Source of the DNA: Drosophila miranda
Lineage: Eukaryota; Arthropoda; Insecta; Diptera; Drosophilidae
DNA: 64,000 nucleotides
Assembly: GCF_003369915.1 (NCBI RefSeq)
Contig: NC_046675.1
Span: 11,222,001 to 11,286,000 of the forward strand
Direction: 5' to 3'
Below are positions 25,601-38,760 of this stretch, piece by piece. Both the position numbers and the translations under genes were made by a program. How positions within the stretch are numbered: the first letter of the stretch is position 1; each line of letters starts with the position of its first letter. The notes beneath the pieces are model-generated. The model worked only from the letters and a program-made list of their open reading frames with translations. It did no database searches and was not told where the DNA came from.

Positions 25601-28426
25601 CCCTTGTGACTCCCTGTGGGGGCGGAAACAAATGGCCAAGTCTAACTGTTGTCTGGCTTCCGGTGGAGCCGGCTTTAGCCTCCTTCTGCAGACTCTCTGG
25701 GTACATAATTCAATTAGTTGCCGGTCCATAAATCAACTCTCTGCCGCTAAACCCTTTTTAATTACAAGCTCGTACATCATCAGAGGCCAGATCCCCCAAG
25801 TTTTCTACTTTCTAGTAAATCTTGGAGGAGAAGAGTCACTTTATATTAATTGCCTGGCATATGCACAACTTTCCTGCTGAAAGCTCGACTAATTAAAAAT
25901 TTACACATATGCCAGAAGGAACAACTTTTGACCGCAGAAGCGAAAAATCAATTTGACTGAAAGCAAAGTTTTTGCGGCAGCAGCCGAAAAATCAAGTAAA
26001 ATTAATTACTCGAGCGACGGCCATTTGTAAATTAGCTTGGAATCGGGTTGGTCTACGTTGGCACGTGTCCTGCTTCGCAGAGCCCCGAAGGGTCGCTGGG
26101 AAAATCTTCAAGCTTGCGGCGAGGCAGGTCCCTGGGGACCGGGCCACCAGCTCCTTGGCCAGTCAATTAATGGTCTGGCTAAATTGTTATGTCTTGAAAG
26201 ATAATTACCGCAGGACCTTTTTGGGGCCAGCAGGCTCTCGGCTTTCGGCTTTCGGCTCTGGCTCTCCTCGAAACTTCTCCCCCAATTTGCCGACGTCGTT
26301 TGCGTGTAGTGTGTGAAATGATTTTAATTACCAGGACACGGACGGGCCCTCGAGCAGCAGCTGGCTGACAGTTTAGTGGGTTGCTGAGAGAGTATGGGAT
26401 GGATGGGGCACTGAAATTTATGTGCCCAGCTTTAATAAACATTTTAGCTTAATGCCCGGCCATTATTTATCTCGGAGAGCAACAAAAACTTTCCACATCA
26501 ACGCGATGGCGCCAAGAGACCAACATTTAACATTTGTAAAGCGTTTGTTACATTTTCCAGGTCCGTGACTGAGGCCGGAGATAAATTACAATCGTGTATC
26601 GTGGCTGCCTCCGACTCGTGCCACTGACTTTGGCTCTGGCCCCCAACTCCGTCTCCGTTCCCGTCTCTGGCCCACAGAGCAGCACTCGTACCTCGAGCCA
26701 CTTTCGTTTGGCTGTTTGGCTGTTTTGGAGTTTTTAATCAATTTTCGTTGAATTTTTTATGCGGTAGCTGTTAAAAATGCTGCCCGATAAAGCTCCCCAA
26801 GTAGAGAAGCAGAGAAGGTGAAAAAGTAAAAGCGAAACGCTGCTCCGCACATAATAACTCACTTCGGGCTACAACTGACAATTGAATTGTTGTGCCAGCA
26901 GATAACAGACTTCAAGCGGGAATGGGATAGCCTTACCGGAATGAGTTATAGCCAGTTATAGAAGCCATCTTGGGGCTGCTTCATTACACAAGTGTCTCTG
27001 CACACACACACACGTGCTTTTGTGGGACCAAAACTTTGCACTAAATACCCGGACTAATGCATTTTTAATGGGCTCGCATGCGAGTTATGAAATTATAGTT
27101 TGAACGATGACATTGCTGATGAAAACCGTAATGAAAGCATATTAAACAATAATTATGATATGTGTGTGCCGGCATAGTTGTGGCCATAACGAAGGTACGG
27201 ACTCCTGCCGCTTGTCTATTTAGCTGGCAACATAAGAACTTCATTAGCTCATGAAATATTCAAGATGGCGCATTTGTCCGACAGAGCAACCCCTAGTCGG
27301 GCTGTCTTTGTTTGTGTGTGAGTGTATGAGGGTGGGTGGTTCACTGGTGGTGGTAATTTGAACTCCATGGCCACAATTAGAGCAAAATGCTGCGCAAACG
27401 CGGACCCGGCGATGGGCAGGGGCAAGCTCTGGACAACTGCATCTGCAATGCATTTTCCCCACTGAATAATTCATCAGCTGGCAGGGCACTGGCACGGACG
27501 CTGTGTCCGAGCCAAATCTCTTTTAAGCGCAAAACATTTAAAATGCAATTTTACGCAGTCCGCACTTGGCCCGAAATTAATTTTCCACAAAAACAAGAGC
27601 CGGCCATGGCTGATTGGACCCGTGTCGGTCGGTGGCAGTCAGCATATTTGATTTGATTAGTTTTAAATGGTCTTAATAGGCCACCCACATAATGACTTGA
27701 TGAGCTTCTGTCACACAAGCTGCCCCCAACCCCCTGTACTCTCCCAGTATGTCATTTGAAAGGGAGTTCTGGCAAATTGGTTTTCCATAATGAATATGTA
27801 CATTACGCGATGCCCATTCGCAGATAGAGCAAATATGGTCATCAATATGGTCATCAACCGAATCGATTAAACGGCAATAGATGTCGTAAGGCAAGGGTCT
27901 ATGGGGGAAAAAAAGAATAGAATAAGTATCCCAAAAATATATATATTTCGGCAAACGTGTTTTGATAAATTTAATATTGAAATATAATTGAAAATCCTTT
28001 TAAGACTCTTAGATACTGAAAGATACTGACAAAAATGGTCAATCTTATAAGTTTTTCTCTAGACAGTCTAGACATAAAACCATCATCTTTCCGTTGCTTG
28101 GCAAACATTTTTTCCAGAACCTATTTTACTATCTCATTACACCGTAATTCCCCTTAAATTACTTGCTATATCTGAAAATTAATGGAATACAACTAACTAA
28201 AGCTTTCTTCTCTTGCCATTTCAGACGCCAGACGGCCGAGGAACGCGAGGCCGAGCGGCAGGCCGCCAATCGCCTGATGCTTTCCCTGCAGGCGGAGGCC
28301 ATTAGCAAGGGCTTTGCTCCGCCGTCGGCTCCTCTGAGCTCCCAGGGCGGCGTCAATGGAGCGCCCCTGGCAGCGTTGCACGGCCTGCAGCCCTGGGCAG
28401 AGGCTTCGCATGCGGCGGGCTGCTAA
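16696..28426 (+). CDS. C15: C15, Tlx/Hox11-class homeodomain transcription factor
   Basis: Nuclear homeodomain regulator of the NK cluster; in flies C15 (clawless) patterns distal leg and other tissues. CDS join(16696..16868, 18595..19046, 23172..23400, 28225..28426), 351 residues; every junction is GT-AG and keeps frame. The start at 16,696 is the first ATG of the frame; an earlier in-frame TTG is not a start. Exon 1 encodes an acidic N-terminus with a His-Glu run. Exon 2 has an Eh1-like repressor motif, FSISRLL (18,647-18,667), then Ser/His, poly-Asn and poly-Ala stretches. The homeodomain starts near 23,231 and ends just inside exon 4. It has Thr47, the hallmark of the Tlx class, in KTWFQNRR, with Gln50 and Asn51. 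The tail is short and Ala/Gly-rich. Confidence 0.95.
16869..18594 (+). other. C15: C15 intron 1
   Basis: Donor GTAAGG at 16,869, acceptor TCTCTGCAG ending at 18,594. AT-rich in the middle. No nested gene or structured RNA was seen. Confidence 0.8.
19533..19577. repeat. Hexamer microsatellite TGTATC/TGTAGC
   Basis: Seven to eight units alternating between TGTATC and TGTAGC inside C15 intron 2. Confidence 0.85.
22673..22696. repeat. CCAGAC hexamer microsatellite
   Basis: About four tandem copies of CCAGAC in C15 intron 2. Confidence 0.8.
23401..28224 (+). other. C15: C15 intron 3, splitting the homeodomain
   Basis: Donor GTGAGT at 23,401, acceptor TTTCAG ending at 28,224; 4.8 kb. It interrupts the homeodomain after its 57th residue, splitting an Arg codon AG|A. 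No nested gene was found. A CT run with an adjacent GCCATTTT lies at 24,884-24,940. Confidence 0.8.
24884..24940. promoter_or_regulatory. Candidate Polycomb-response-like patch (GAGA run plus PHO site)
   Basis: A (CT)n run at 24,884-24,905 matches GAF binding DNA. It is followed within 30 bp by GCCATTTT (24,933-24,940), the PHO core. Both lie in an intron of a homeobox gene, a class commonly under Polycomb control. Motif co-occurrence only, and both motifs are short. Confidence 0.25.
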
Positions 28427-28995
28427 TCGTTGCCCGGATCGAGTGGCGATGACAGAAGGTTTATTTGTGATACATTTCGCTCTGTACATAGTTCGATAGA
28501 GGCGGCGGCGGCGGGGGCGGCAGAGAACGGACAGTGATCGGGTCGCTCGAGTGGGCGTTCCCACTGTAAATAGGAGTGGTTCTCCCATCTGTAAATACCT
28601 AGCTTTATTCTCTAGAGACGCTTGCGGAGGAGTTGGAAAAGGAGGAAGAGGAGCCCGGTCTACGCCTTAAGTTTGGGTAGATTCTCAATTTTCAGTTTCG
28701 TGTTTCGTAGTGCAGCATTTAGAGCCTTCCTTCCCTTAGTTATTGTTCGACAGTTTAACCGAAGGCAAATCGCATCTCAAAAATGTCGCAGTGAGCTTCA
28801 GAGCCACGCTTAGTAATAATACGCCGTATATGTATATAGCAGATATATATACGCATATACATATGTACTGTAATTGTAGTATCTGTCTGTAGACCTAAGT
28901 CCAATGGCATTACCTAGTATTATAAATTATAAACGCCTAAAATATGTACGATCATTGAAAATTAAACAAGAAAATGAATGAAAATAAACACATTA
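28427..28995 (+). other. C15: C15 3' UTR
   Basis: GC-rich for about 150 nt (GGC run near 28,500) and then AT-rich. AATAAA at about 28,983-28,988 is the likely polyadenylation signal. Confidence 0.55.
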
Positions 28996-31900
28996 CAAAA
29001 ATCAAAGAATACAATACAAATCTTGGAACATTCTTTTTATCTGATTAGAGATCTTTAAAGTCAAGTTGTTTTTCAGGCAAAAATATACACACGTTTCAAA
29101 GATCTGAAAGATCTCTAAGCTTGAGGCAAAAAAGAGGGCTTGGAATATCCAACTAATTTTAGTTTTCGTTAAAACCAAACAATGAAATGATATCTACATG
29201 TAGGAGTAATCTATAGTCCTATAATGAAGAAGTTGAACTGGGAAAAAAACCCTAAATCTATCGGCATATTTTTGTAAAATTCTTCTTAGTATATGAACCC
29301 GCAATACGCTTTTTTATTTTTAATAGATTAGATGAACGAGCTTGGCTTTTGATAGGATTATCAGACAGATAGATAGATAAATTATCAAAGTGATATTCTG
29401 TAAGGGGCATCTAAAAAAACGCATTCCACAATAAAATAATTCAGCAAACGAATGTCAGGCTTTTCTAAAATTTGCGACAAATCATTCCCGCTTTTGGAGT
29501 GTTCGAAAACTATGCATTTTCAGAGGAGTCTATAGAGTAGAGATCAGAAGATTCGAGGTACAAAAAGTGAGAGATTGTAGAGATATTTTGAAATATAATC
29601 CCTTTGAGCATCTTATTCGTGTCCACTTTAAAACAAGGGGGAACTCAGGTCAGGGTTTACTTACTTGTTACTTGATGTGCCTCCTCCTGAGTAAACAAGG
29701 ACAATCCCTGGTAAACTCCCCTAAACCTGCTCAATCGGTTAATGGGGGAAGTTTCCTATATCCACAATGTTTTCGGTCGAGTTCCGTAGTTAAGCGGCGG
29801 GGTTTCAACCCCAAAATAGTACCAAACCCCGCCACATAAAGATGATTTATGGACAGGTATTGACAGCCACAGCGAGTATTGATCGGGTACACCAATTTGT
29901 ATAGGAACCTGCAGTTTAACCGGATATATTTGTACGTGCTAATGATTCGGCCACCAAAAAGGAATCAGCCATATGCTGGGCCCCCGAAAAACTAACAACA
30001 ATTAGCAATCGAAGAATATCCCGGAGCCGTTCATTATAAATATATTACGTGTTTTTTTTTGCGTTGGAAGCAAAACAAACAGACGCCGCTCCGTTGGATC
30101 AGGTAGCCCTATACTTAGGGCTGGATCGGGCCATGGCCAGGCCGCCTCTAAAGTGTTGGCCGCTGTCACATTAGCGCTGAGGTCGGTTTGGGCCCTGCCT
30201 GGTACTCCTACAAGTTGGCCGGTGGTCGCCTGTGCGGAAGTAAACCATTTTCGGGTCCAAAGAGTTGAAAGACGGCGCCCGAACAAAGTTGCAGACGCCA
30301 GGCGATCAAATGCTGTTTATATGGACTTCGGCAGAGACACCTTTTTAATTTGCCATTTGCCGCTGTTTGGGACGGGCAGTGTGGGGACTGGGGGGAGACG
30401 AGGGGACTCGGATCTGGGCTACTTGGAAATTCACATAAATTGCGTTTAATTGGACAATTTTTGGTTTATTTCTTTGTGGCCAGCGGCCAAGGAAAGAAGG
30501 AACAGCATTTTGTTTGTAATGAGGATGCCCCTTAAGCCCTGCCTCAGCCTTGGCCCCTTCGATTGTTTGGCATTGCATGTGGGGTTGGATCTAATTGGCT
30601 GATGCTGCCGCTGCCGCTGCCGAAGACCGGCCTCAGCCGACCAGTGGAGGCCAGGTTTGATTGATTATTGAGCAAACTTGCGGACAGGCTCTTGGCCGGA
30701 GACCGACCGACCAGCAATCTATTTGTGTCCACTTAGTGTAATACAACATGAAACGACTTCGGCACTGGAAATGGCAACGGAAACGGGGTCGCCTGCCAGC
30801 AATTGGGCCATGGCACACGTTCGACTTCGGGCTGGCATCTGAGAGCGCAAGTGCAGCAAAAGTGTTCGGGCCAGAAATCCCCCCAAAAAGAAAAACCCAA
30901 TTCGAATTGACCAGAGGAGGAGGGTGGAAGGTCGGACGGAGGAGTCCGTGTGTCAGTCAAAAAAGTGGATATGAAAAATACAAATGAACAGCCATGCGGT
31001 TGGTCAACAAGACAGGCGCCAGAGATACTACGGATAGACGGAGGCTGGACTCTGAGTGAAGCCTCTTGGTCCATGGCTGCACATGTACATGTCAATTTGG
31101 ATTATGGCAAGATTGAAAAGGATTTAAGCCAGGCCAGGACAGAGACAGGGACAGTATGGCCCCATTACGGAGCGAACCGAGCAGAACCGCAAAGCTAAGC
31201 ACATTTTTCAAATTAGTTTTCCATCTTGTCAGCTATGGCAGCAATTTTCGAGTTAAGGCCACAAAAGAGTTGGCCCTAACAAGTTGGACAGTTGGCTGTC
31301 AGTCAGCCAGTCCGCCAGCCAGCCAGCCAGTCAGTCACTGAGTGAACAGCGAATAGATGCACTGTGCACACAGTGACAGCAGATAATTAGCGGCCATCAT
31401 GGGGAAATTTAAATTAAATATGAGTCGCTATCTCTAACTATAAGACCCTGCCCAGGGGCTCTGTCCCCTAATTATGGTTCCGCCCCGACTCGGACTGTCA
31501 ACCTGCACATGTCAGTCATAAAAACGTCATAAAGAAAGCCATTCCAACTAACGTACGAGCATGTCTGCCCCATGTCTAAGCCCTTATACGAGTGTGCATA
31601 AAAAAAAGCCCCGGAAAGCAGCCAGCCATTGTTCTTGTTCTGGCGGGGTAACAAAGGCAGCCAACTGTCATTAGCCGTCTCTCTCTCACCACTCACAGTC
31701 TTTCTCTCACATGTACATACAGTATATGGCTATTAAAAATGCTGTATACCAGCTCGCCGCTAAATGAGTTTAAAAATGGAGTAAATGGAGTGCGCTAATC
31801 ACTCTACGCCGCCTCCGCCTCCACCTCCATTGAACCTCCCTAACGAAAGAGGGCGGTCGTTGTACCGTTTGCTATACGGTATCGGGGTATCGGGGGTATC

Positions 31901-34900
31901 CAGACAGCTAACAGCACTCTAATGGCAGCCCCTCAGCTCATTTGCGCTGAAAAGTAATCATTAAACTTGTCATTAGCCCCGTCCGGTCTACAGTCTGTTG
32001 TTCAGAATTTGTTTGCTGTTAGTATTACGGCTATTCCAAGGGCTTATCGATCGATTAGTTGTGAATAATGGCTGTTGCCATTTTTAAAAAAGTTCAAATA
32101 AGCACCAGCCATTAGATCGATTTCCAATACTTGATTCAATTTACATATTTAATACTTAAAATTCGAATATTCTTTACCAATCTTAAAATGGTGCCTATAA
32201 AGATTCCACTTCTGAGCTACTGACACTCTTTTTTTGAAAACAAAGTCCCTAAACATCTAGAAATAAAGTGTCAGGCGCTCATCAACAATGTGTGTACATC
32301 AAAATCTTAGAAACCATTTGCAGCCAGGGCTAAGTTCTGTTGACTGTCAGTTCAAACCGTATGCTAACGATAACCCTTATCAAAGTGGGTACTAGGGGAA
32401 CTTGACAAGAAGTTATACAATTTTCAAATCCAATTCTTAATTGTTAAAACAAGGGAAAAGAATTGAATGAATGATTGGGAGAAACACTTTTACTTCTGTT
32501 GTCACATTTCTTCCCAAAATTAAGTAATAAATTAAGATCCGCGACATAGAGAATATAAGTATATATCATCTGCATACATCATGTATGAAAAGTATTTTAA
32601 AGACACCTGAAACGTGACGACAATAAGAGATCATCCGCACTTTAGGGGACTGGTGGCCATACGTTTACCGTAAACAGTCCACTGCGAGGAGTGGCAAGTC
32701 ATGTAACTGAGTTTCCCAGGCAATTCGACATGAAAATTTAATCGAGTTTCCTTTCAATTGAGTGCAAAATCACATCAGCGGCAAATAAAAATTGTGTAAA
32801 GTGCCAGGTCGGAGCTCTCCATTCGGTGGTCAATAGCCAGCTGGTATTGGCATCGGAATCGGGATTGGGGTGGATTCGAATTGGTTTTTGGGGTTTGGTG
32901 TTTTTTTTACCACACTGTGGCCCTCAGGCCACAGAAATGTCAACGGCTGGACCTTCCACGAACACGGCTCTGATAGAATTATTTTGGTATTTATTGCCAA
33001 ACACACAAATTTATAACCGACCAATGAAACGCCATAAAAAAGAACCCAACAGGCAACGGCCAACGGCCAACAAGCAGCAACTGACTTTGACGAGTCCGGA
33101 GCTGGGAGAGGAGTGGGGGCCCGACAACATTTCAATTTTATGGCCACGCTCCGTTCAAAAGGGCTCATAAAATATTGAAAAGTCTGGAAAATTTATGTTG
33201 AATTCCATTAGAGTTATGGCGTGAAAATTGCCCCGCTTGTTTTTTATTGCTCGCCAGAAATCAATGGCAAACATTAATTACTCGCCCTCGTTTTCCAGTT
33301 TCTCGGTATGAGAACAGGACAAAGGATGAGATCCGGGCAAGGGGAATCGAGCGAATAAAGCCAATCAAGCTGGCTCCAAAATTATTCCACCAGGCGGGTC
33401 TCCAATGTCCTTTTAAGACGTTGTCTTCTTAGGCTTTCCACTTACATAACTTGACTCTTGTTTCATTTCATTTGTTCTCTGACCCGCCTGGATTACACTT
33501 TTTTGTTTCAGCCCAGTCCCTGATGTCCTTTTCATGGACGTGCGATTTGCATTTTTTATTTGCCGCACTACAGAAATTGACCTTTTTCTCTCAGACCTTG
33601 GGCCATGCCCACCGGACTCTGATTCGGACCTTCTGTAAGTGGTCTTCGGGGTAAATTTTGATTTCTGCCTAATTTTTCTTCTGCCTGTTTTGGGGGCCAA
33701 GTCAAAATTCGTTGCTGCCACATTAATAATGCAGCAGAAGCTGGGACAGGACTGCTCTCTCTGTCTTTCTCTCTGGCAATTGCCCCAATAACATCAACAA
33801 GCTGGCCGGGCCGACTGGCATTCGTTCGGCCTCAAATTTTCACGCATTTGTGGGGGGAAATCCGGCAGGAAATTGAAATCAAAAGAATTTCATTTGGATG
33901 CCCTCAGACAGCGTTCGCCGATGGGCGAGTGCCGGCCAAATTTCTCCCAAATGCATATTAAAATATCTAACCTCAGGTCCTGGCGCCCCGAACCCACTGA
34001 TTTCTCTGGCCAAATAAATGTCTGGCTGTAAAAGTAAACGACAAACGAATGGGGCGCATATAAAAAGAGTCCAAACAACGATCCAACAATATAAAAAAAG
34101 CCACATCTCCGTGAGGCGGCAAACGTGAACAAGGGTATTATGTGGGCGTTGCAGGGGGGCGTGTGCCTGTGGCAGGTTCATGTTGACTAATGTTAAACGC
34201 GCACAGCTTGTCCTTGTTGATGTTGTTTATGAGTCTTCCCCACTCTGCTACCCGTGGCTCTATTCAAATCCCTGCGGCCTCGAGAGATCCCCGAGCCCGT
34301 CGCAATTGACGCGCGTGCCTTCGAGTCACGCGTTTGGCAACATTTCAAATTGATGAAGTTGTGTCCGCGCCGGGGGGAGGGAGTCGAGTCACAGTCACAG
34401 CCACCCCTCGGCTGGTGTCAATTGTATAATTGCCGAATGTTGTTTTCAAATGTTTAATTGAAAGGGTGTTTTGTCAATGTTGCTTTTCCTGCAGGCTCCT
34501 GCTGCCATCCACCCATCCATCCATCCATCGACCTGACTCGTCTTTTCGTGGTTACACGCGTATCCTGTTACAAATCCTGTGTGAGTGTTGTTTTGCCTGC
34601 TGTTTAATATAATTGTTATCCGCTTTTATCGGCGTTGAGTGTATGAAAGCTGGGCGGAGGGTGGCTTGATTTCTGATTGTCGCTGTGTTCTACTACAACT
34701 AGTGGCAAGTGTTGAGATTTTCTCAGGAGTTTCCTTTGATAACACTCCAGTTGATCCCAAGAGTGATCTTTGAATCAGCAGATCAATAAACACAAAGAGA
34801 CAAGTCCTGGGAAAGCTATGAATGTTGATCAAAAACATTGTTCAAACATTAAGCAAAGTCGCTAAAGTGGGATGGATATTAATCCACGGATTCTTGAATG

Positions 34901-36576
34901 ATATGAATTAATGGACATACTATATATCGCACCTTGTCTCCAATATTTAGATATTTACAGACAGTCAAACCTTTTTTCTCGGACAGCTGCCTTGAGAGAA
35001 AATCAGTGACTGTCTTGAAAATCTCCCTTAGTCATACCTAATGGAATATATCCTTTCTGGTGAAATCAAATACAGCATATATATACCATTGAACTTAAAG
35101 AAAAACTTTCTCTGTAATATCGCCATTCCCTATCATCGTTTGATGTCCCCTAGCTGCAGCAAGCTTTCATCCTTTCAGCAGATGTCCTGCAGATGACAAA
35201 CTCCACAAGAAGAGGCGTTGAAGGCATCTATCAATACAGTTTACGCAGGTCGCAGGTCGCAGTGCCTCCAAGGTAGGGTACGGGCTGGGACGTGTCATTG
35301 ACACCTACACTCAATGGCACTCAGCGAAGGGTACAGACATCAGACTGGGGAAAAGTCGAAATCGGTGGTCGACCAGCAATTCGAATTGCATTTTAATGCA
35401 ATTACAAGGATGTCAGTCAAGGATGGCCTCTTCTACTCGTGCCCGTTCCACTCGATTCACACCCCCGAAGGCCCACTTGACAATGACAATAAAGAGCGTT
35501 GGGCTGCAAGTGGAAGTGGAAGTGGGAGGGCAGTGCACAACTTGACTGCCGCATTGCTGAAATATGTCCTGCGTCCTTAATTTCACTTTTATTTTTGCCA
35601 AACAGGGACCGGGATGCAGGGCAGGGAAACAGTCATTGCTGCTGTCGCAGATTAAAAGATATAAATTCATATTCCCCAAGCACCCGGCAGCAGGACTAGA
35701 AACGTGCGAGCCGAGTGCCGGGCCATGTCCTGGCGTGTAGCTCACCCACCGACTGACCCTCCCCGAGGATCGATTAGCTTGTTTTGAATTCAATTTGAAA
35801 ACAGCGCTTCCCCGGCAAAACATCTCGTGTTTCTCCGTGGCTGTGTCATGTATCTTTTTTTTATGAATGGATTGCGTGAATGATGAGCTGGCTTAGCTTT
35901 ATGGCAGGACGTTTGATTTGATGCCCGACTCTACCGTCTCTACTGTCTCTACTGACTCTCCTGACGGCTCTCACTGTCCGACACAGAGCCAGACAACTGG
36001 AGGGCAGGTGCACACGGACTCCGTGTGGGTGTCCCAGTTGGCACAACTATTGCCCGTGGCACTTAAAGTAATTAACTGCAAGATGCTGAACGACGCTCGT
36101 CAACATCTCATCCGTGTCCTCACTGGCAGCCCGTCCTCCTCCGCGTGGTTATTCATATTCATCCCTGGACCAAATGGAGCTATTCCTGCACACGGCACGG
36201 ACACGAAAACGTGCCTACATCGTTTTCACATCAAGACGTATAACATTTGTCATAAACGCGCAACTTTCTCCCTCCCAAAAGCTAATTTAATTGTATCATT
36301 TATTAGATGAGCCAAGGATGGAGTGGATGTGCATATCTCTCCAGTGCAATCGATATTGATTAAATAGTTTTCCAAATGTTCTGCATCTCTCTGTAGTATA
36401 CCCTCAAGGATGCCTAATCGATTTTTCATCCTTGCCATCAAATACAACCCGTTTAACGGCTGCGCTGCCCATAATCGCCTCCAACCGCAGACTCTGCCAG
36501 CGGCACGTTGATTGATGATGATGATTCAAGTTCGTAGATAAACCGCTATCGTTATGATTATGGGCACTGACGATAC

Positions 36577-36655
36577 TATAAATATTCTGCGTCTTGGATC
36601 GGCAAGCAAAAGCATTCGAGCTACCGACGGAGATTCTCTAGGTTCTGGAAAGGTA
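36577..36655 (+). promoter_or_regulatory. Candidate TATA promoter with possible non-coding first exon
   Basis: TATAAATA at 36,577-36,584 is followed about 70 bp later by a donor-like AAG|GTACTC at 36,652. The pattern would fit a short non-coding first exon, but I could not find a partner exon. Confidence 0.15.
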
Positions 36656-37095
36656 CTCTCTGTTTTCTAAATATTTCTAAATTCTGAATGATAATTATGT
36701 TTATATTTAGAGTCTCATTTTCACTTCAGTCCTTCTACGATTAAAGGTATTGTTTTATAATTCAAAGAACTAAGTGCCACATCTCAAGATTTTCCTTTGG
36801 AGAAGCTTCTATCCTTTTTGGAAACTATTCCACCAAACCAGTGGAAATTCGGCTATAATTCTACTCAAGCATATGTTCTGGCCAGGCGCCAATGAATCAT
36901 CCTAACTTAAAACATTGTTTGCCTCTTTGCTTAATTATTTGCATTTATTAACCACCTATTGGGTACTGTAAACGCTGTGGCGCTCTTTCCATTATAGGGC
37001 GCTCTGCAGCCGCCGGTATAAATACATTTTATAAAGTTATAAGGTAAATCTAATTGTTTTATTGGGTTTGTCAAAGCTTGGCAGCTCAAACAATA

Positions 37096-37126
37096 TACAT
37101 ACATACATACATATGTATGTACATAT
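37096..37126. repeat. TACA/TGTA palindromic tetramer array
   Basis: About five TACA units run into the complementary TATGTATGTA, giving an imperfect palindrome that could fold into a hairpin. Confidence 0.75.
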
Positions 37127-37523
37127 AGTATATAATCTTGGGCAGCGCGATCGCTGGTCTTTCCTCTCTTCTTTGTCTTTTTATGTTTGATCTTTTGACC
37201 ATTTGTTGCGACTATTATTATGAGGTCTTAGGCCTCTTTGTTTACAAATAAGAAACATGGAATAAACTTTAGTATTGGCACAGCAATAACTTTTTAGTTT
37301 TCAGCAGATCTCTGAACTTTTCTATGATTGAGCAATTTTTGAAAGCTTAATTTGATTGTTAATTTATTTGAATTATAAAATAATAATAAAAACATTGAAT
37401 TAATTCTGCTGCATGGAAGTCGTTGCTTGCGTTTAAAAGTGCCATTTCATTTGAATTCGATATTTTCGAGATATTGTGCCGCGAAATGCAGTGCCATCAC
37501 CATGGGGCACCGAGGCTGTTAAC

Positions 37524-37680
37524 TAGCGCCATCTACATTTCTACATCATGTAACATTTCACATTTCATTTAACATTTTGTGATGACATTCTACATGTTAA
37601 CTACATGGCACAGTTGCGCTTCTTCAAGCATCGATAATATCATCGATATCGATTTTTAATCAATAACAGCATCGATATCA
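37524..37680. promoter_or_regulatory. Insulator-like patch: CTCF-like site and clustered CGATA/DRE sites
   Basis: TAGCGCCATCTA at 37,524-37,535 is, on the other strand, TAGATGGCGCTA, a good match to the Drosophila CTCF core AGRKGGCGC. From 37,629 to 37,680 there are at least three ATCGATA-type sites. ATCGATA is shared by the DREF element and by the CGATA sites of BEAF-32. Such combinations mark domain borders in fly genomes. The patch lies where the developmental-gene landscape of C15 gives way to repeats and housekeeping genes. Confidence 0.45.
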
Positions 37681-37779
37681 ATTTTATAACCACCACTAGC
37701 GATCAGCTGTCGCGATTTACCGAAGCACTGCCATCTCAATTGCGTGGATTTTCTGGCGTCTGGTGACGTCACAACATGC

Positions 37780-38010
37780 GACTATTGAACATTTTTGTTG
37801 AAATCGTGTTTTTGTCAAAACAAAAAACATGCAAGTACTTAAAAGTAGTTAATCCTGATTAAAATTGTTTCAGCAATCATATTAAATTATCTGGGCAAAA
37901 CTGAGAGATCTATATAGCTGGGAATATTCGACGGAAGAAAGAATAACCAAGAAATAGTCGTCATAACCGGTTCACAACATGAGTCCCATTCCATACACAC
38001 ATACCCTGGG
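37780..38010. repeat. Degenerate copy of the AT-rich dispersed repeat (family A)
   Basis: Carries the family landmarks AGTACTTAAAAGTAG and AATATTCGACGGAA, in the order seen in the copies at 44 and 51 kb. No coding capacity. Confidence 0.6.
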
Positions 38011-38039
38011 GGGAATGGATGTTATAGGATTGTGAATAT

Positions 38040-38760
38040 GTTTGTCATCCCAGGCAAAAACAATTTATTTTCGGTATATTTTAATATTATTCAATATTAT
38101 TTAATATTATTTTCAATATTTCAACGATATTTTCAAGCTTATTGTCTTCTTGTTGGGACCAAGAATAGGTATCAAGATCGAGATATATATACAAAACACT
38201 CATCATATACATGAATATGTCTAAAAAATGTCAATTTAAGAAAAGGTCTTTATTAGTTACGTTTTATCTTTATATCAATATTTATACTTTCATATAAAAC
38301 TAACAAAATAGGGTATACAAAGGCCTATACTACGGCTTACACGCAATATAGCGACTCTTTTTTTGTTGAACTTTTTCGTTTAAACCGTTTTTTACAAGAA
38401 ATACAATAAAAGCAAGGATTAAAAATCTTGTAGAAAATTTATTCATCAATGGGATAAAACTATGTGGGCATTGCTGAGAGATTTAGTTAGGCAGCATTAT
38501 TCAATGGAATATAAAAATTGAGCAATTTCCTTTTTCGTTTGTCTTGATTGACCTATTTCGCTACTTGTTTTTGTTTGACTTATTCCGCCAAAATGCAATA
38601 AAAGCAAGTATTAAGAATACACCAGTTAAATAGAAAATTGATTCATCAATCGTATAAAATTATGTGGGCATGGCTAAATGTTCTATATATGTAGCTAGTA
38701 ATATTCGACGGAATAAAGAATTGAGCAATTGGAATGATACTCGTTTGTTTATGCTACTGT
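38040..38760. repeat. Dispersed repeat family A, two tandem units
   Basis: Two successive units share AATAAAAGCAAG, TTCATCAAT followed by ATAAAACTATGTGGGCAT, a TTAG/TAGC segment, and ATTCRAYGGAATA followed by TTGAGCAAT. The TTTGTCATCCCAGG block at 38,042 recurs at 51,271. Similar single or double units occur at 44.1-44.7 kb, 50.5-50.7 kb (reversed) and 51.25-52.0 kb. The repeat has no ORF, so it is a non-autonomous element or satellite-like sequence. I cannot name the family. Confidence 0.7.

Larger units (their letters stand above)
28996..37480. other. Gene-free region downstream of C15
   Basis: About 8.5 kb without a supportable protein gene. Many ORFs of 60-140 codons occur on both strands, none with family resemblance. 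Features seen are CCAG/GTCA tetramer runs (31,303-31,338), CATC repeats (34,508-34,530) and a TATA box followed by a splice-donor-like GGTACT (36,577-36,655). The region probably belongs to the regulatory domain of C15, which is inference. Confidence 0.45.

Noticed and set aside
35918..36310. 130-codon forward ORF in the C15-stck interval
   Set aside because: Begins in Ser/Thr-rich simple sequence, no family resemblance and no splice support.
37096..37126. CRISPR-like or tRNA-like structure
   Set aside because: Only a simple tetramer palindrome; no regular spacers, and a CRISPR array is not expected in this genome.
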